Shown in pieces: positions 1-7,821 of a stretch of DNA of 64,000 nt. The notes under the pieces are model-generated. The model did not search any database and was not told where the DNA came from. It saw only the letters and a program-made list of their open reading frames with translations. This stretch comes from DATAZK01 sp963731205 (GTDB lineage Bacteria; Actinomycetota; Actinomycetes; Frankiales; Frankiaceae): assembly GCA_963731205.1 (NCBI GenBank), contig CAVSUJ010000001.1:248001-312000 (forward strand), written 5' to 3'. Made by a program: the position numbers and the translations under genes. Within the stretch, counting starts at the first letter, position 1. Each line of letters starts with the position of its first letter.

Positions 1-1000
1 CACCGGCGACCAGATGAAGTCGGGGTCGGCCTCGAAGATCGGGGCCCATTCCTCGAGCGGTTTCTCGGCGAAGATGGTGTCGAGCATCCCGATCAGCTCG
101 CCGGCATTGTCGCGGCGGCCCAGCGCGGTGTCGAAGCGCGGGTCGGTCAGCCATTCCGGATGCCCGACGGCGCGCGCCAGCGGCGGCCAGTGCCGCTCGC
201 CCTCCAGGCCGACGATCCAGAAGCGCCGCCCGTCGCCGGCGGTGTAGTTGTTCATTGCCGGGTTGCCCATCGTGCGGCGGTTGCCGATCTGGATGTTGTA
301 GCCCCACATCAGGGCGACGTTCACGTCGAAGCCGATGGTGTACGCGCCTTGGCGCAGCAGCGAGGTCGAGACGAACTGGCCCTCTCCGGTGCGCTCGCGA
401 TGCACGAGCGCGGCGCTGATCATCGCCGCCGCCGTCATCGCCACCGAGTGATCGCCCATGCCGCCGCGCTGGAACGGCAGGTCGCCGCCGGGCGGGCGCC
501 AGCGCGTCAGCGATACCCGAACGTGCCCAATACGCGGCGATGTCGTACGCGCGCCGGTTGGCATCGTCGCCCTCGGTGCCGTACCCGGTGATGATCCCGT
601 AGACCAGCCGCGGGTTGCGCGCGAGGGCGACCTCGGACGCGAGCCCCACGCGCTCGAGGGCGTCCATGCGGATGTTGGTGAGGAACACGTCGGCGCTTGC
701 CACCAGCTCCTGCGCGAGCACCCGTCCCGCATCGGTGGACAGGTCGATGGCGATGCTCCGCTTGGACCGGTTGTCGAGATCGAACGGCGGGTTGGTGACC
801 CCGTCGCCGCCGATCATCCCGCCGAACGAGCGGGCCGGATCACCCGTGGGCGGCTCGATCTTGATGACGTCGGCGCCCCAGTCGGCCAGGATGCCGCCGG
901 CGCCCGGGCCGGCCACCCACATGCCGAGCTCGACCACCCGGATCCCGGCGAGCGGTCCGCCGGTCGCCGGCTTGCCATCGGTCTCCGAGGTGGTGCTCAT
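1..1000 (-). pseudogene. CaiB/BaiF-type CoA transferase, frameshifted and cut by the left window edge
   Basis: Family III CoA transferases move CoA between an acyl-CoA and a free acid in the cytosol. The N-terminus reads LAGIRVVELGMWVAGPGAGG and then LADWGADVIKIEPPTGDPAR, the typical CaiB opening with the Asp/Glu-rich CoA-binding turn. The reading holds to about residue 167 (DIAAYWARSGIADALAP) and then leaves the family. Dropping one base of the GGG at 494-496 restores PPGGDLPFQRGGMGDHS and the rest of the family sequence (ERTGEGQFVSTSLLRQGAY, NPAMNNYTAGDGRRFWIVG) to base 1. Both frames are stop-free to the edge. The ATG at 1000 overlaps the P450 stop (ATGA), so it is the last seen gene of a P450-CaiB pair. 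It is a real mutant or a one-base sequence error; the family call is secure. Confidence 0.85.
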
Positions 1001-2199
1001 GCAGTAGCGGCCTTTCCGGCGGTCGAGGTGGGGACGGTGGGGAGGGGAAAGGTCAGGTCCAGTGTCTGCGGTCCGCGCACCTCGGCGGACGGCCGTCGGC
1101 TGACCCCTTCGACCTTCCACTCCGGCAGCACGCGCATGATCTCTTCCAGCACCACGCGGCCTTCGAGGCGCGACAGGGCGGCACCGAGACAGAAGTGCAT
1201 CCCGTGCCCGAGAGCGATGTGGCGGATGCCCGTCGGCGCGGGTCGTTCGATGTCGAAGAGGTCCGGTGAGGCGTAGCGCTGCGGGTCACGATTCGCGGCG
1301 CCGTAGCGCAATTGCACCCGGCTGCCGGCGGGAATGACGGCCTCGCCAAAAGGAGCATCGGCGGTCGTCACCCGGGCCAATCCCTGCACCGGGGCGTCGA
1401 ATCGGAAGACCTCTTCGATCGCAGCGGCAGCAAGCTCCGGACGCTCCGCCAGCAGCCGGCGCTGGTCAGGGTTCGCGTCGAGCGCCAGTGCCGCGTTGGC
1501 GATCAGGTTGGTCGTGGTCTCGGTGCCGGCGACGATGAGCGCGAACGCGAAGCCGACGACCTCCGCCGTCGTCATCGGCCGCCCGCCGACCTCGGACGCG
1601 AGCAGGTCGGAAACCAGATCATCCCGCGGTTCACGCCGGCGATCCTCGACTGCAGCCGCGAAGTAGCCGGCGACGGCGAGGCCGGCCTCCTTCGCCCGCT
1701 CGACGGATGCGGGATCGCGTGCGTCCTGATGCACCAGGGTGTCAGCCCATTCGCGGAACTGGGCCCGCTCCGCTGCATCCACTCCGAGCAGATCGCCGAC
1801 CACGATGATCGGCAGCGGGATCGCGAGCTCGGCCATCAGCTCGCACGAACCCCGCTCGATGAACGCCGCCAGATGCTCGCGGGCCAGCCCGCGCACCCGC
1901 GGCTCGAAGGCCGCAATCGCCCGTGGCGTGAAGCGTTTGCTGACGACGGAGCGCAGCTGATCGTGCTCCGGATTCTCCAGCGTGAAGATGTTGCGCGCCG
2001 GGTTGCTGCGGCTCTGGCCGATGTCGATGCCCTGCGCCGAGGTGAAGAGCACCGCGTCGCTCGCGGCGGCCAGGACGTCGCTCCACCGCAGCAGGAACCA
2101 GCAGTCGAGCTCGGCGTTGTAGGCCGGGCCCGAGTCGCGCAGCCGGTCATACACCGGATACGGGTCGTCGATGACCGCCGGATCGTAAGGGTCGAACAA
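997..2199 (-). CDS. Cytochrome P450
   Basis: This is a 400-residue soluble bacterial (class I type) P450, a heme monooxygenase that would hydroxylate a small organic substrate with electrons from a ferredoxin and reductase. Visible landmarks are the I-helix oxygen-activation motif AGTETT (residues 224-229), the K-helix ExxR as EEVFR (262-266), and the heme loop LGHGMHFCLGAALSR with the axial Cys at 337. Length and motifs fit CYP families of actinobacterial catabolic clusters, but the substrate cannot be read from sequence. The gene starts 6 bases after the upstream cyclase-family gene and its stop overlaps the CaiB start (ATGA), so the three are probably co-translated. No ferredoxin or reductase gene lies beside it, so redox partners must be encoded elsewhere. 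Confidence 0.95.
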   Translation of the reverse strand: MFDPYDPAVIDDPYPVYDRLRDSGPAYNAELDCWFLLRWSDVLAAASDAVLFTSAQGIDIGQSRSNPARNIFTLENPEHDQLRSVVSKRFTPRAIAAFEPRVRGLAREHLAAFIERGSCELMAELAIPLPIIVVGDLLGVDAAERAQFREWADTLVHQDARDPASVERAKEAGLAVAGYFAAAVEDRRREPRDDLVSDLLASEVGGRPMTTAEVVGFAFALIVAGTETTTNLIANAALALDANPDQRRLLAERPELAAAAIEEVFRFDAPVQGLARVTTADAPFGEAVIPAGSRVQLRYGAANRDPQRYASPDLFDIERPAPTGIRHIALGHGMHFCLGAALSRLEGRVVLEEIMRVLPEWKVEGVSRRPSAEVRGPQTLDLTFPLPTVPTSTAGKAATA

Positions 2200-2205
2200 C
2201 GTCCC

Positions 2206-3120
2206 TCAGCCGATGGCGATGGGGTTGACCGGGCTGCCCGAGCCGCCGGTCACCAGCATCGGCGCGGCCACGAACAATGCCGAGTAGCACTTGTCGGCCG
2301 CCATCTGCTTGAGCTGCAGATGCTCGATCAGCGTGACGCCGAGCTTGACGAGCAGCTCGATGTGCACCGCGAGGAAACGGTCCTCGTCGAACGGGATGCA
2401 CTCGATCGCCGCGTTGTCGGCGCCGACAGCGGCGAGCTCGTTGTCGCGGACGAAGTCGACGCACGACAGCGACAATCCCGGCTGCGCGAACGGCACCGGC
2501 TCACCCGACGCCGTGACCCGGTCGAAGAGATCCAGCCAGCCGGTGCGTACCAGCAGCATGTCGCCGGGCTGCACCGAAACCCCTTGCGCGGCAAGGCATT
2601 TCTCGATCTCGTCGCCACTGACCTTGTAGCCCGGCTCCAGGCACTCGACACCCGCCTGGCCGGCCAGGTCGGCGAGGACGGCGCGGGTCGCGAAGCCGCC
2701 GGTCTTGTCGATGCCGCAGTGTCCGGCGCCGTTCTGGGACTGGAAGGAATCCTTGTCGTAGCCGTTGTACATCTGCCCGTCGGAGTAGACGTGGCAGAGC
2801 GCGTCCATGTGGGTGCCGTTGTGCGCCGCGATCACGAGAACGTCTTCGTTGGCGCCGAGCCCGCTCGGAGCGCCGTAAAGGGCGAAGTTGCCCTCGTCGG
2901 TCTGGCTGGTCAGGGTGAGCCGCTGTGGGGCGCCGCGGTAGTCGAACACGGGGACGCCACTGCGCTGCACCGGCAGCCCGAGGTTGTAGACCTTGCCGGT
3001 GCGGCAAGCCTGCGTCGCGCGCAGCACGACCTCGGGGGTGAGCAGGTTGAGGGCGCCGCGCTCGTCGCCGTCGCCCCAGCGTCCCCAGTTGCCGGTCTTG
3101 GTTGCAGCTGTTGTGGTCAT
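2206..3120 (-). CDS. Cyclase-family (kynurenine-formamidase-like) hydrolase
   Basis: This 304-residue cytosolic protein belongs to the cyclase family (PF04199), metal-dependent hydrolases related to kynurenine formamidase that open amide, lactone or similar bonds. The metal-binding signature is HNGTHMDALCHVYSD (His-x-Gly-Thr-His-x-Asp followed by a further His), near residue 100. The N-terminus NWGRWGDGDERGALNLLTPE is typical of the long actinobacterial subgroup. It is a paralogue of the protein at 45497-46417, which has the same opening (NNWGRWGADDERGTLNF). It sits between an SDR (28 bases upstream) and a P450 (6 bases downstream) in a leftward operon ending in a CoA transferase. A role in ring or ester opening of the oxidised substrate is inferred. 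The substrate is unknown. Confidence 0.88.
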   Translation of the reverse strand: MTTTAATKTGNWGRWGDGDERGALNLLTPEVVLRATQACRTGKVYNLGLPVQRSGVPVFDYRGAPQRLTLTSQTDEGNFALYGAPSGLGANEDVLVIAAHNGTHMDALCHVYSDGQMYNGYDKDSFQSQNGAGHCGIDKTGGFATRAVLADLAGQAGVECLEPGYKVSGDEIEKCLAAQGVSVQPGDMLLVRTGWLDLFDRVTASGEPVPFAQPGLSLSCVDFVRDNELAAVGADNAAIECIPFDEDRFLAVHIELLVKLGVTLIEHLQLKQMAADKCYSALFVAAPMLVTGGSGSPVNPIAIG

Positions 3121-3148
3121 GTGTAAGCCCTTCCTGGATTCCAGAGCG

Positions 3149-3958
3149 TCAGCGGTTGAGGGTGCCGAGGTCGACCGGGATCTGCGCGCCGGTGAGGTAG
3201 CGCGCTTCGTCGCTCGCGAGGAACGCGACGACCGCCGAGACAGCTTCGGGCTTCATCGACTGGTGGGGGAGCGTGTTCATGAAGATCGGGCCGAGCGTGG
3301 CGGCCTTGCCCTGGATCATCTGGAATAGCCCGTTGACGTTCATCATCTCGGTCTCCACGCCCGCCGGGTGGATGCTGTTGACCCGGATGTCGTACTCACC
3401 GAGCTCGTTCGCGAGGCCCCGGGTGATGCCGACGACCCCGTGCTTGGCGGCCGTGTAGGCGAGGGTGAACGGCTGGCCCTTCAGGCCGGCCGACGAGCTC
3501 GTCAGGATGATCGATCCACCCTTCTTGGCGGCGATCATGTGGGGCACGGTGGCCTTGATGGTGTGGAACACACCCGTCAGGTTGATGTCGATGAGCTCGT
3601 TCCACGCCTCGGTGGACAGCTCCCAGGCATTGCCCCACGACAGGATCCCGGCGTTGGCGACGACGACGTCGATCCCGCCGAGCTCGCTCACCGCCTGCTC
3701 CGCCAGCGATTCGAGCGCGCCGAGGTCACGTACGTCAGCCTCTCGCGAGATCACCCGCTGCCCGGTCTTCTCCACGAGCCGCACCGTCTCGGCGAGCTCC
3801 TCCGGCGTCGAGGCCGTGACCCCGTTCGTCTCGACCCGGGCGCAGATGTCGGAGATGACGACATCGGCGCCCTCTTCGGCCAGGCGGACGGCGTGCGAGC
3901 GCCCCTGCCCTCGCGCAGCCCCGGTGATGAAGGCCACCCGGCCAGATAAACGCCCCAT
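3149..3958 (-). CDS. Mycofactocin-type short-chain dehydrogenase (SDR)
   Basis: This 269-residue Rossmann-fold oxidoreductase opens with MGRLSGRVAFITGAARGQGR followed by SHAVRLAEEGADVV. That glycine-rich NAD-binding motif and continuation are typical of the mycofactocin-coupled SDR subfamily, whose bound NAD(H) is thought to be recycled by the peptide-derived cofactor mycofactocin. The catalytic Ser is in ILTSSSAG and the Tyr-x-x-x-Lys is YTAAK. The open frame extends upstream to 4084, but residues before the Met at 3958 are Arg/Ser-rich and unlike any SDR, so 3958 is the start. It is the first gene of the leftward SDR-cyclase-P450-CaiB group. It probably oxidises an alcohol intermediate of that pathway. 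Assignment to the subfamily is from the motif only. Confidence 0.88.
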   Translation of the reverse strand: MGRLSGRVAFITGAARGQGRSHAVRLAEEGADVVISDICARVETNGVTASTPEELAETVRLVEKTGQRVISREADVRDLGALESLAEQAVSELGGIDVVVANAGILSWGNAWELSTEAWNELIDINLTGVFHTIKATVPHMIAAKKGGSIILTSSSAGLKGQPFTLAYTAAKHGVVGITRGLANELGEYDIRVNSIHPAGVETEMMNVNGLFQMIQGKAATLGPIFMNTLPHQSMKPEAVSAVVAFLASDEARYLTGAQIPVDLGTLNR

Positions 3959-4095
3959 GGAAGGTGCCGCCCTTTCGCTTTCGCAAGCCGCCTGAATACC
4001 GCTCGAACCCCGCCTGACCCTCGCGTGACTGCGGCGTGATGTGCTGCCGCTGCCAGCGGCGGCAGCGTACCGCGAGCGTCTCATCGGGTCGCACT

Positions 4096-4108
4096 TGACG
4101 TGGCGTCA
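4096..4108. promoter_or_regulatory. Inverted repeat TGACG-TGG-CGTCA in the divergent SDR promoter region
   Basis: A perfect 5-base inverted repeat with a 3-base centre lies in the 220-base gap between the divergent SDR genes (starts at 3958 and 4179). It is compact and isolated, as expected for a dimeric regulator site. The regulator is not known; the IclR-type protein at 5981-6910 is the only nearby candidate. Confidence 0.4.
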
Positions 4109-4143
4109 GGTCACTGCGAGGTTGTTCGACGCTGAGACCGTGC

Positions 4144-4159
4144 GTTCGCATATACGAAC
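4144..4159. promoter_or_regulatory. Inverted repeat GTTCG-CATATA-CGAAC, candidate IclR-type operator
   Basis: The arms GTTCG and CGAAC flank a 6-base AT-rich centre, 20 bases before the TTG start of the rightward SDR. Palindromes built on GTTCG/CGAAC of about this length are typical of IclR-family operators (for example Pca-type regulators), and an IclR gene lies in the same operon. Autoregulation of the catabolic genes through this site is an inference. Confidence 0.45.
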
Positions 4160-4178
4160 ATTCCGAGGTAGGTGAGCC

Positions 4179-4982
4179 TTGACCCGCACCGACGATTCGC
4201 CGGTTCCGGACTTCCCGGGACGGCTGCGCCTGGACGGCAAGGGCGTGGTGGTGGTGGGCGCTGGTGCGGGTATCGGCCGCCAGACGGCGCACGCGCTCTC
4301 CCAGTGCGGCGCCCGCATCGTCTGCGTCGATCTGGAGCCTGACCTCGCCGACGAGATCGCTGCGGAGACGGGCGGGGTCGCCTGGGCGGGTGATGCGACG
4401 GACCGCAGCGAGATGGAGCGGTTGGTACGCGATTCGGTCGCCGCCCTCGGCAAGGTCGACGCGGTCGTCGACATCATCGGGATGTCGCGCTACGGGCCTC
4501 TCGTCGACATGGACGACGAGGAATGGGACTGGCATTTCCGCATCGTCCTGCGCCACGCGCAGCTGATCACCCAGCTCTTCGGGAAGCTGCTGGCCGAGAG
4601 CGGCGGCGGGTCGTTGGCGTTCGTGGCCTCCGTCTCCGGAGTCACGGGTGCGCCGATGCACGCGGCGTACGGCGCCGCCAAGGCCGGCCTCATGTCGCTG
4701 GTGCGGTCCACGGCGGTCGAGCTCGGCCCCTCCGGGGTGCGGACCAACGCGATCGCCCCGGGCGTCGTCTGGACCCCGCGGGTCTCGGCCTATCTCGGCG
4801 AAGCCGGCAAGCAGCGCAACGCGGAGAACGCCCCGCTGCACCGGGTCGCGCAGACCTCCGACATCGCCGGGCCGTTGCTGTTCCTCGTCAGCGATCTCTC
4901 GGCCTACGTCAACGGCCAGACGCTGACCGTCGACGGCGGGGTCGGCGTGAAGTTCCCGTACCCCCTGCCGGAAGGGGTCTGA
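4179..4982 (+). CDS. Short-chain dehydrogenase/reductase
   Basis: This 267-residue NAD(P)-dependent oxidoreductase has the cofactor motif GAGAGIG (in VVVVGAGAGIGRQTAHALS), a catalytic Tyr-x-x-x-Lys as YGAAK, and the SDR C-terminal signature DGGVGVKFPYP. It starts with TTG at 4179 behind a purine-rich site (GAGGTAGGTGAG). It is the first gene of a rightward operon (SDR, SGNH hydrolase, IclR regulator, SDR): the next gene begins at the base after its stop. It is divergent from the mycofactocin-type SDR, with two inverted repeats in the shared promoter. The family is clear. The substrate is unknown but is probably a hydroxylated or keto intermediate of the pathway encoded on both sides. Confidence 0.88.
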   Translation: MTRTDDSPVPDFPGRLRLDGKGVVVVGAGAGIGRQTAHALSQCGARIVCVDLEPDLADEIAAETGGVAWAGDATDRSEMERLVRDSVAALGKVDAVVDIIGMSRYGPLVDMDDEEWDWHFRIVLRHAQLITQLFGKLLAESGGGSLAFVASVSGVTGAPMHAAYGAAKAGLMSLVRSTAVELGPSGVRTNAIAPGVVWTPRVSAYLGEAGKQRNAENAPLHRVAQTSDIAGPLLFLVSDLSAYVNGQTLTVDGGVGVKFPYPLPEGV

Positions 4983-5984
4983 GTGCTGCTCTCCGGCGCC
5001 CTGCGCGGGGCCGCCTGGGCGGGCGACGAGACCACCCCGTATCCCCGTTCGGATCCTGCCGACGACCGCCTCCCCGCAGATACTCGGGGCACCGCACAGA
5101 TTCCGGTCGGCGTGCGGCTGGAGCTCGTCGGTGACGCCTCAGGCATCGAGATCGACTACGCCTGCGCCACCGATGATCTCGGCTACCGAGGCGAAGGTGC
5201 CGGGACCCATTTCAGCGCCTGGCGCGGCGACACCGAGCTCTCGAGCGCACCGGCGTCAGCGTCCGGGGGAACGGTCCGGCTCGAGCTGAGCGGCGCAGCA
5301 GACGCGGTCATCACGGTCTACCTCCCCGAGGGTATGAAGCCGACGCTCAAAGACGTTCGGGCGACGGGCGGCGCGCTCGAAGCGGCACCTGCCGGGCCGC
5401 GCTGGCTCGCGTACGGCGACTCCCTCACCGAAGGCTGGATCGCCACCGGCCCCGCTCATTGCTGGCCGGCGCTGGCTGCCCGGCGCCACGGCCTGGACGT
5501 CGTGAACCTCGGCTATGCCGGCTCGTGCCGCGGCGAACTCGCGTCGGCGGAGCAGCTGGCCAAGCTGCCGGCCGACGTCATCTCGCTCGCCTACGGCACC
5601 AACTGCTGGACCCGGATCCCGCACAGCACGGCGCTGCTGGCGGCGAACGTGCGCGCGTTCGTGTCGATCCTGCGCGAGGGCCACCCCGCGACCCCGATCA
5701 TCATCTCGAGCCCGGTGATCCGTCCCGACGCGGAGTCCACGCCCAACCGGCTCGGCGCGACGCTCGCCGACCTGCGCGGTGTCATCGAGGAGTTCGCCGC
5801 CGATCCGGGGTCTGCCGGAGCAGCCGGACCCATCGAGCTGGTACGCGGTCTGCCATTATTGAGCGGCGATCAACTTCCCGACGGAGTACATCCCGGCGAC
5901 GAGGGGCACGCGATCATGGCCGAGGCAATCGGGGGAGCGGTGTCCCGAGCTGTCGCGGGCGCGTCCGGCGGAAGTCCTCGGTGA
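4983..5984 (+). CDS. SGNH/GDSL-type esterase
   Basis: This 333-residue protein has an N-terminal beta-rich region of about 130 residues and a C-terminal SGNH hydrolase fold. The nucleophile block is AYGDSLTEGW (Ser near residue 146), the glycine block is GYAGSCRG, the block equivalent to GxND is AYGTNCW, and the Asp/His block is DGVHPGDEGH. These hydrolases cleave esters or acyl groups. The two-part architecture with an N-terminal carbohydrate-esterase-like domain is shared by several actinobacterial lipase-like proteins. No clear signal peptide is seen, so it may be cytosolic. It starts with GTG directly after the SDR stop, and its stop overlaps the IclR start (GTGA), so it is co-translated with both. 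The substrate is unknown. Confidence 0.85.
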   Translation: MLLSGALRGAAWAGDETTPYPRSDPADDRLPADTRGTAQIPVGVRLELVGDASGIEIDYACATDDLGYRGEGAGTHFSAWRGDTELSSAPASASGGTVRLELSGAADAVITVYLPEGMKPTLKDVRATGGALEAAPAGPRWLAYGDSLTEGWIATGPAHCWPALAARRHGLDVVNLGYAGSCRGELASAEQLAKLPADVISLAYGTNCWTRIPHSTALLAANVRAFVSILREGHPATPIIISSPVIRPDAESTPNRLGATLADLRGVIEEFAADPGSAGAAGPIELVRGLPLLSGDQLPDGVHPGDEGHAIMAEAIGGAVSRAVAGASGGSPR

Positions 5985-6910
5985 CGCGGGGCAATCCGAG
6001 CGTCGAGCGCGCGGCGAGCGTCCTCGCGCTGCTGAGTGCCGATCCCGGACGCGGTTACACGCTGGCCGAGATCGTTCGCCAGACCGACCTGTCCAAAGCG
6101 ACGTGCCACGCGCTGCTCGCCTCGCTCACATCGGCGCGGTGGCTGCTGCGCTACCCGACAGGTCCTACGTACCGGCTCGGGCCCGGGCTCATCGCGCTGG
6201 GGGAGGCGGCCCGTCAGGGTTATCCGGAGCTGCCTTACGCTCAGGAGAAGATGCGTGAGTTGGGCACGGAACTCGGTCTGGAATGCATGGCGAGTGCGGT
6301 CGTCGGTTCCGAGATCGTCATCCTCGCCAAGAGCGGCGTGCCGGCTCCGCTCTCGCTGACCGCCGCCATCGGGCAGCGGATTCCGCTCGTCCCGCCGCTG
6401 GCGACGGTGTTCTTCGCGTGGTCGCAGGAGGCGACGGTCGAGGCCGCCTTCAGCCCCTGGACGAAGACGCCGGCCGGGCCCAGCCGGCTCACCGACAGCT
6501 ATCGCCGCGGGCTCCGCGCGGTGCACGAGCGCGGCTACGCGATGGGTCTGGAGAATCCGGTGCGCGAGCGCCTCGGCCGCACGCTGGCCGCTCAACTCGC
6601 CCGCGGTCAGGTCGCGACCCCGGAGGCCGCCAGACTCGTCGGAGACCTGACCGAGGAGGACTATCAGCTCATCGAGATCGACCCGAGCGAGACGTATTGG
6701 CTGAGCTATCTCGCCGCTCCGATATTTGATTCAAGTGGGCGGGTCACCCTCGCGCTCACGCTCGTCGGCTTCCCGACCCCGCTGCAGGGCGAGGAGGTCC
6801 ACCGTCACGGCAAGCTGCTGCGCGCGGCGGCCGACGAGGTCACCGCGGCCGTCCACGGACGCGCCCCTGCCACCCACCGAGTGTTCGCCGCCCAGGAGGC
6901 CGTTCGATGA
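5981..6910 (+). CDS. IclR-family transcriptional regulator
   Basis: This 309-residue protein has the two-domain IclR layout. The N-terminal winged helix is SVERAASVLALL through YTLAEIVRQTDLSKATCHALLASL (residues about 5-60), and the C-terminal effector domain follows from about 85 (EKMRELGTELGLECMASAV). IclR proteins bind small aromatic or acid effectors and control adjacent catabolic operons. The open frame reaches upstream into the esterase gene, but the GTG at 5981 (MTRGNPSVERA) is the start that matches the family and gives a GTGA overlap. Its own stop overlaps the next SDR start (ATGA). Candidate operators lie at 4096-4108 and 4144-4159. It likely controls the divergent catabolic genes. 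Confidence 0.9.
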   Translation: MTRGNPSVERAASVLALLSADPGRGYTLAEIVRQTDLSKATCHALLASLTSARWLLRYPTGPTYRLGPGLIALGEAARQGYPELPYAQEKMRELGTELGLECMASAVVGSEIVILAKSGVPAPLSLTAAIGQRIPLVPPLATVFFAWSQEATVEAAFSPWTKTPAGPSRLTDSYRRGLRAVHERGYAMGLENPVRERLGRTLAAQLARGQVATPEAARLVGDLTEEDYQLIEIDPSETYWLSYLAAPIFDSSGRVTLALTLVGFPTPLQGEEVHRHGKLLRAAADEVTAAVHGRAPATHRVFAAQEAVR

Positions 6911-7719
6911 GTCCCGCTGCCGGATTTGCTGATGTGTTCGCGCTCGACGGACAGGTTGCCGTCGTCACCGGAGCGGGAAGCGGCATCGGCGCCGCTTCCG
7001 CCAAGCTGCTCGCCCACGCAGGCGCGACCGTCATCTGTGCCGACCGCAACGCCGACGGCGCGAAGATCACCGCTGACGAGATCGCCGCGGCGGGCGGCGA
7101 GGCGACCCCGTGCGAGATCGACGTCTGCGACCGGGATGCGGTGTTCGAGCTCGCGGCGGAGGTGTCGGGGCAGAACGACCGGCTCGACATCTGGTGCAAC
7201 ATCGCCGGTGTCATCAACCAGGTGCTGGTTGCCGACATGACCGACGAGCAGTTCGATGCGGTCTTCGACGTGAACTTCCGCGGAGCGATGTACGGCTGCC
7301 AGGCAGCCGTGGCGGCGATGACGCCGGCCGGCTCTGGATCCATTATCAACATGTCGTCCTCGGCCATCGACACCCCGGCGGCGGGAATCGCGGCGTACGC
7401 GGTGAGCAAGTCGGCGCTGGCGCAACTGACCCACACCCTGGCGCTCGAGGTGGGTCCGCTGGGGATCAGGGTCAACGCCGTCGCACCGGGATTCACCCTC
7501 ACCGGCATGACCGCGCGGCACTTTCTGAACGAGGACGGCAGCGTCGATGAAGAGCGTCGTGACGCGGTGGTCGAACCGATGGCGGCGATGTCACCGCTCG
7601 GCATCATCGGCGATCCCTCGGACATCGCGCTGACGGTGCTCTATCTCGCCGGCAAGGCGGCACGTTTTATAACAGGTCAGGTATTGCGCACAAACGGCGG
7701 CGTTGCTATGCCATGGTGA
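6907..7719 (+). CDS. Short-chain dehydrogenase/reductase
   Basis: This 270-residue SDR has the cofactor motif GAGSGIG (in VAVVTGAGSGIGAASAKLL), the Asn-Ala-Gly-like block NIAGV, the catalytic Ser in IINMSSSA, and Tyr-x-x-x-Lys as YAVSK, ending in TGQVLRTNGGVAMPW. It overlaps the IclR gene by four bases (ATGA) and is the last gene of the tightly packed rightward operon; 102 bases separate it from the luciferase-like gene. It is the third SDR within 4.6 kb, so different alcohol/ketone steps of one pathway are plausible. The substrate is unassigned. Confidence 0.88.
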   Translation: MSPAAGFADVFALDGQVAVVTGAGSGIGAASAKLLAHAGATVICADRNADGAKITADEIAAAGGEATPCEIDVCDRDAVFELAAEVSGQNDRLDIWCNIAGVINQVLVADMTDEQFDAVFDVNFRGAMYGCQAAVAAMTPAGSGSIINMSSSAIDTPAAGIAAYAVSKSALAQLTHTLALEVGPLGIRVNAVAPGFTLTGMTARHFLNEDGSVDEERRDAVVEPMAAMSPLGIIGDPSDIALTVLYLAGKAARFITGQVLRTNGGVAMPW

Positions 7720-7732
7720 CTCCTTACGTGAT

Positions 7733-7747
7733 CTGACTCTCAGTCAG
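7733..7747. promoter_or_regulatory. Inverted repeat CTGACT-CTC-AGTCAG upstream of the luciferase-like monooxygenase
   Basis: A perfect 6-base inverted repeat with a 3-base centre lies in the 102-base gap before the gene at 7822. The following bases are relatively A-rich. It could be an operator for a dimeric regulator controlling the monooxygenase and transporter genes. A short hairpin is also possible, but there is no U tract. The regulator is unknown. Confidence 0.4.
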
Positions 7748-7821
7748 GTACCTCGGAGCCGAGAAAAAACACCGCACACACGACAGACCCCAACAGATCA
7801 CACGCGAACAGAGAGGCGGCC

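Noticed and set aside
1312..3126. A long plus-strand open frame of about 604 codons opposite the P450 and cyclase genes
   Set aside because: Its translation is Arg/Glu/Val-rich and low-complexity, it is the antisense of well-supported genes, and it shows no family motif.
3959..4084. Extended N-terminus of the mycofactocin-type SDR
   Set aside because: The extra 42 residues are Arg/Ser-rich and unlike SDRs, and they cover the probable promoter region.
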